64,000 bases of DNA from Martinezella hainanensis (GTDB lineage: Bacteria > Pseudomonadota > Alphaproteobacteria > Rhizobiales > Rhizobiaceae). How positions within the stretch are numbered: position 1 is the stretch's first letter; the number at the start of each line of letters is the position of its first letter. Positions 62,308-64,000 of this stretch are shown in pieces. The translations under genes and the position numbers were made by a program. The stretch covers positions 1 through 64,000 of the forward strand of contig NZ_FMAC01000013.1 of the NCBI RefSeq assembly GCF_900094555.1. Reading direction: 5' to 3'. The notes beneath the pieces were generated by a model. That model did not search any database and was not told the origin of the DNA. It saw only the letters and a program-made list of their open reading frames with translations.

Positions 62308-62330
62308 CGAGGCGCCGAGCCGGCGCCTCG
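62308..62330 (-). promoter_or_regulatory. Hairpin between first and second Nit1C genes
   Basis: A perfect 9-bp stem (CGAGGCGCC and its complement) with a 5-base loop. No T-run follows on the minus strand, so it is more likely an mRNA processing, stability or attenuation element than a full terminator. It could make the first gene more abundant than the rest. Confidence 0.55.
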
Positions 62331-62340
62331 CGCGTGGTCA

Positions 62341-62823
62341 TCAGAGCGTCCAGGTATCGAGGATTACGGCGCCCTCGCGGCGGTGCAGGAGCATGAGATC
62401 GAGTACATCGAGAGGGCTGATCGGACGGATGCCGGGGATCAACGCAGGCTCGCCATGACCGTAGAGTGCCTGAAGGGCGAAACGGCACGCATACACCTTG
62501 CCGCCTTCGTCCATAAAACCTTTGATCTGATTGTTGAAATTGAGATGGCCGGGAAATGCTTCGTCCCCCAGCTTCGGGAAGCCCCGCTGCACGCCGAGCG
62601 TCACGCCTGGACCATAGAGCAGGACTGAAGTTTCATAACCTTTTCGCTTCAAGCGCTTGGCCTGCAGCAGATTGACGAGACCGATAGAGCCTTCAAAAGC
62701 TACGGTGTGAAAGGTGATCAGGGCTTTCTCGCCCTCTTTGGCCTGAACATCCTCGAAGACCTTCTCTTCGTAGTCCACGAAGAAATCTCCGGTTTCGTGT
62801 GCTGGCTGGGTGACTGCGGGCAT
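62341..62823 (-). CDS. Nit1C small protein (MSMEG_0572/sll0783 family)
   Basis: A 160-residue protein of the MSMEG_0572 family, first gene of the Nit1C operon. It resembles DsrE-like folds in pattern (ALITFHTVAFEGSIGLVNLLQAKRLKRKGYETSVLLYGPGVTLGVQRGFP, GGKVYACRFALQALYG), with one cysteine in YACRFAL in a DsrE-like position. Its function is not established. The ATG has AGGAG 7 bases upstream and lies about 45 bases downstream of the expected start of the sigma-54 promoter. Confidence 0.9.
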   Translation of the reverse strand: MPAVTQPAHETGDFFVDYEEKVFEDVQAKEGEKALITFHTVAFEGSIGLVNLLQAKRLKRKGYETSVLLYGPGVTLGVQRGFPKLGDEAFPGHLNFNNQIKGFMDEGGKVYACRFALQALYGHGEPALIPGIRPISPLDVLDLMLLHRREGAVILDTWTL

Positions 62824-62880
62824 ATGAGACTCCTCTGAGTGAAACGCTCTTCCCCAATGCGGGGTTTACGTCAGTCGATG

Positions 62881-62896
62881 TGCAAGCAGCGTGCCA
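62881..62896 (-). promoter_or_regulatory. Sigma-54 (RpoN) promoter of the Nit1C operon
   Basis: On the minus strand the sequence reads TGGCACGCTGCTTGCA, which fits the sigma-54 consensus TGGCACGNNNNTTGCW at every defined base. The -24 element is at 62896-62891 and the -12 element at 62885-62881. The expected start would be near 62870, giving a leader of about 45 bases before the first Nit1C ATG. Sigma-54 promoters need an enhancer-binding activator such as NtrC; no clear NtrC site was recognised upstream. Confidence 0.82.
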
Positions 62897-63057
62897 GATT
62901 GATTTCCGCGCTTCTTCCGATCAATTTATGGGCAAATCCATTCAATTATGCACACAATAATCGCGGCGACCCACACGCGCGGCCTCCCCGAAGGCAGGCC
63001 ATTGTTTATTTTAATTGCAAGATGCCGGGAATTTGGCCCAATCAATGTGCAGTCTTT

Positions 63058-63080
63058 CGAGGAGCAATACTTGCTCGTCG
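63058..63080. promoter_or_regulatory. Near-perfect palindrome between Nit1C and the MocR gene
   Basis: CGAGGAGCAATACTTGCTCGTCG is a 23-base palindrome with a single central-arm mismatch; its core GAGCAA-TAC-TTGCTC is perfect. It lies 160 bases upstream of the sigma-54 promoter and 130 bases upstream of the divergent regulator start, a position suited to an enhancer or regulator site. Confidence 0.5.
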
Positions 63081-63211
63081 GCGCGCCTTAGTAACCGATT
63101 TCTGTGCAATATGCGGGGGAGGCACATTTCCTTGCTTTTTGGCCATGGATTTTTCTGGACGCCGACGATTGATTGACCTTTTATGCAGTCATTCGCGAAA
63201 AGAGGTGCAGT

Positions 63212-64000
63212 ATGAAAGAATGGCTTCCCGATCTGAGCAAAAGCAACAGCCCGCGGTATATGGCAATTGCGGATCTGATTGAGATGGATCTGAGAAGCGG
63301 CTTGCTGATGGTGGGGGATCGGCTTCCCGCCCAACGTGATCTGGCGCGCCAACTCGATTTAGATTTCACGACCGTTGCGCGCGGATATGTTGAAGCCAGG
63401 AAGCGCGGTCTGATCGCATCACATGTTGGGCGAGGCACATTCGTGACCGGCGGCCAAGACAAGGAGCGTCGCGGGTTTGCACTTGACGCGGCACCGGACA
63501 TGCGGCGTGTGTCAGCCGTTGATTTTTCGATGAATCTACCCCCAGAGCCGACGGATGGCGTACTGATCGAGCGGATGCGCGAGGGACTATCCGCCGTCGC
63601 ATCCAATCTGATTCAACTTCTTCGCTATCAAAACTTCGGTGGAGAAGAGGTGGATAAAGAAGCGGCTGCAGCTTGGCTTAGCCGAAGGGCCCTGGTGCCA
63701 TCCCAAGAACGGATTTTTGCCTCGCCGGGCGCGCATCCAGCGATACTTGCGATTCTCAGCATGCTCGCCAAACCTGGCCAAACAATCCTGTCCGAGAATA
63801 TCACATATCCCGGCATACGTTCGATTGCCGCCCAACTTCGGCTCGGAATGTGCGGGCTTCCCATGGACGAACATGGTATTCTTCCTGATGCGCTCGCCAA
63901 TGCATGCGAAACGCGCTCGCCTAAGGCTCTTTATCTGAATCCAACCTTGCAGAACCCAACGACATTGACCATTCCGACCAAGCGACGGGAGGAGATTTGC
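63212..64000 (+). CDS. MocR-family regulator (GntR HTH plus aminotransferase-like domain), 3' end outside the window
   Basis: The frame is open from ATG 63212 to the window end, 263 codons. Residues 10-75 form a GntR winged helix (YMAIADLIEMDLRSGLLMVGDRLPAQRDLARQLDLDFTTVARGYVEARKRGLI), followed by a linker and the start of a class I aminotransferase-like domain (SPGAHPAILAILSMLAKPGQTILSENITYPGI, LYLNPTLQNPTTLTIP). MocR regulators use PLP or amino compounds as signals. AGAGGT precedes the ATG. Divergence from Nit1C suggests that it controls that operon or senses an amine linked to it. Confidence 0.92.
   Translation, partial: MKEWLPDLSKSNSPRYMAIADLIEMDLRSGLLMVGDRLPAQRDLARQLDLDFTTVARGYVEARKRGLIASHVGRGTFVTGGQDKERRGFALDAAPDMRRVSAVDFSMNLPPEPTDGVLIERMREGLSAVASNLIQLLRYQNFGGEEVDKEAAAAWLSRRALVPSQERIFASPGAHPAILAILSMLAKPGQTILSENITYPGIRSIAAQLRLGMCGLPMDEHGILPDALANACETRSPKALYLNPTLQNPTTLTIPTKRREEIC

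Noticed and set aside
1..64000. CRISPR arrays, rRNA or tRNA genes
   Set aside because: No regularly spaced direct repeats and no rRNA or tRNA-like sequence were found by reading; a tRNA scan was not possible here.

Overview
The window is typical of an alphaproteobacterium of the Rhizobiales, most likely Rhizobiaceae (Rhizobium, Sinorhizobium or Agrobacterium relatives). The signs are a 5-aminolevulinate synthase of the C4 pathway, a DUF2849/CysI/DUF934 sulfite reduction block, a gcdH-caiB-hbd-etfB-etfA run, several cytoplasmic methyl-accepting proteins, high GC with mostly ATGA-coupled operons, and IS21 and IS5 family elements. The mixture of catabolic islands, second-copy anabolic genes and IS remnants suggests an accessory region (megaplasmid, chromid or genomic island), but the replicon type cannot be seen from this sequence. 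I saw no rRNA, tRNA or CRISPR array.

Layout. 1-1871 is the 3' part of katG. 2120-5392 is a coupled TadG/TadE/TadE-like pseudopilin set. 6009-16214 is a block of anabolic genes: argD and serC leftward; a broken KDPGal aldolase gene; then cysE, hemA, a DUF2849-CysI fusion, a DUF934 protein and hisC rightward. 16355-17529 is IS5-family wreckage around a dead copy of a small membrane protein gene. 17536-33508 is a large catabolic island. Leftward it carries pntB, pntA, class III alcohol dehydrogenase, an SRPBCC-Gfa fusion, an Ldh-type oxidoreductase, an alpha/beta hydrolase, a VOC dioxygenase and an FAH-family protein. Rightward it carries a GntR regulator, a zinc alcohol dehydrogenase and a cupin, then a divergent LysR gene and a P450-ferredoxin-reductase trio. 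A TTTCGAAA palindrome recurs in the control regions around the GntR gene and suggests one regulon. The enzymes fit P450 attack on an aromatic, possibly O- or N-demethylation releasing formaldehyde, followed by meta-type ring cleavage; the substrate is unknown.

33662-35068 is a soluble PAS-type chemoreceptor. 35481-41504 is a glutaryl-CoA degradation operon (gcdH, CaiB-type CoA transferase, hbd, etfB, etfA) with a divergent LysR regulator. 41774-46645 is a TetR-controlled beta-glucoside island (MFS transporter, GH3 beta-glucosidase with PA14 domain) with a palindromic operator. 47014-48966 is a membrane chemoreceptor with a CheR-tether pentapeptide. 49082-51538 is an apparently intact IS21 element, followed by a decayed GntR/MocR start and an intact small membrane protein gene whose dead paralogue lies at 16.4 kb.

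55947-62823 is a complete Nit1C cluster: Nit1 nitrilase, MSMEG_0568-type radical SAM protein, GNAT, AIR-synthase-like protein, glycosyltransferase, flavoprotein and two small nitrogen-starvation proteins. It is preceded by a near-perfect sigma-54 promoter (62881-62896) and a divergent MocR-family regulator that runs off the window. Directly downstream on the same strand are a PAS chemoreceptor, a translationally coupled LnmK/Pnap_2097-like biosynthetic protein and an AraC regulator. This combination of Nit1C, sigma-54 control, chemoreceptor and LnmK-like enzyme is the most promising candidate for an undescribed extended system.
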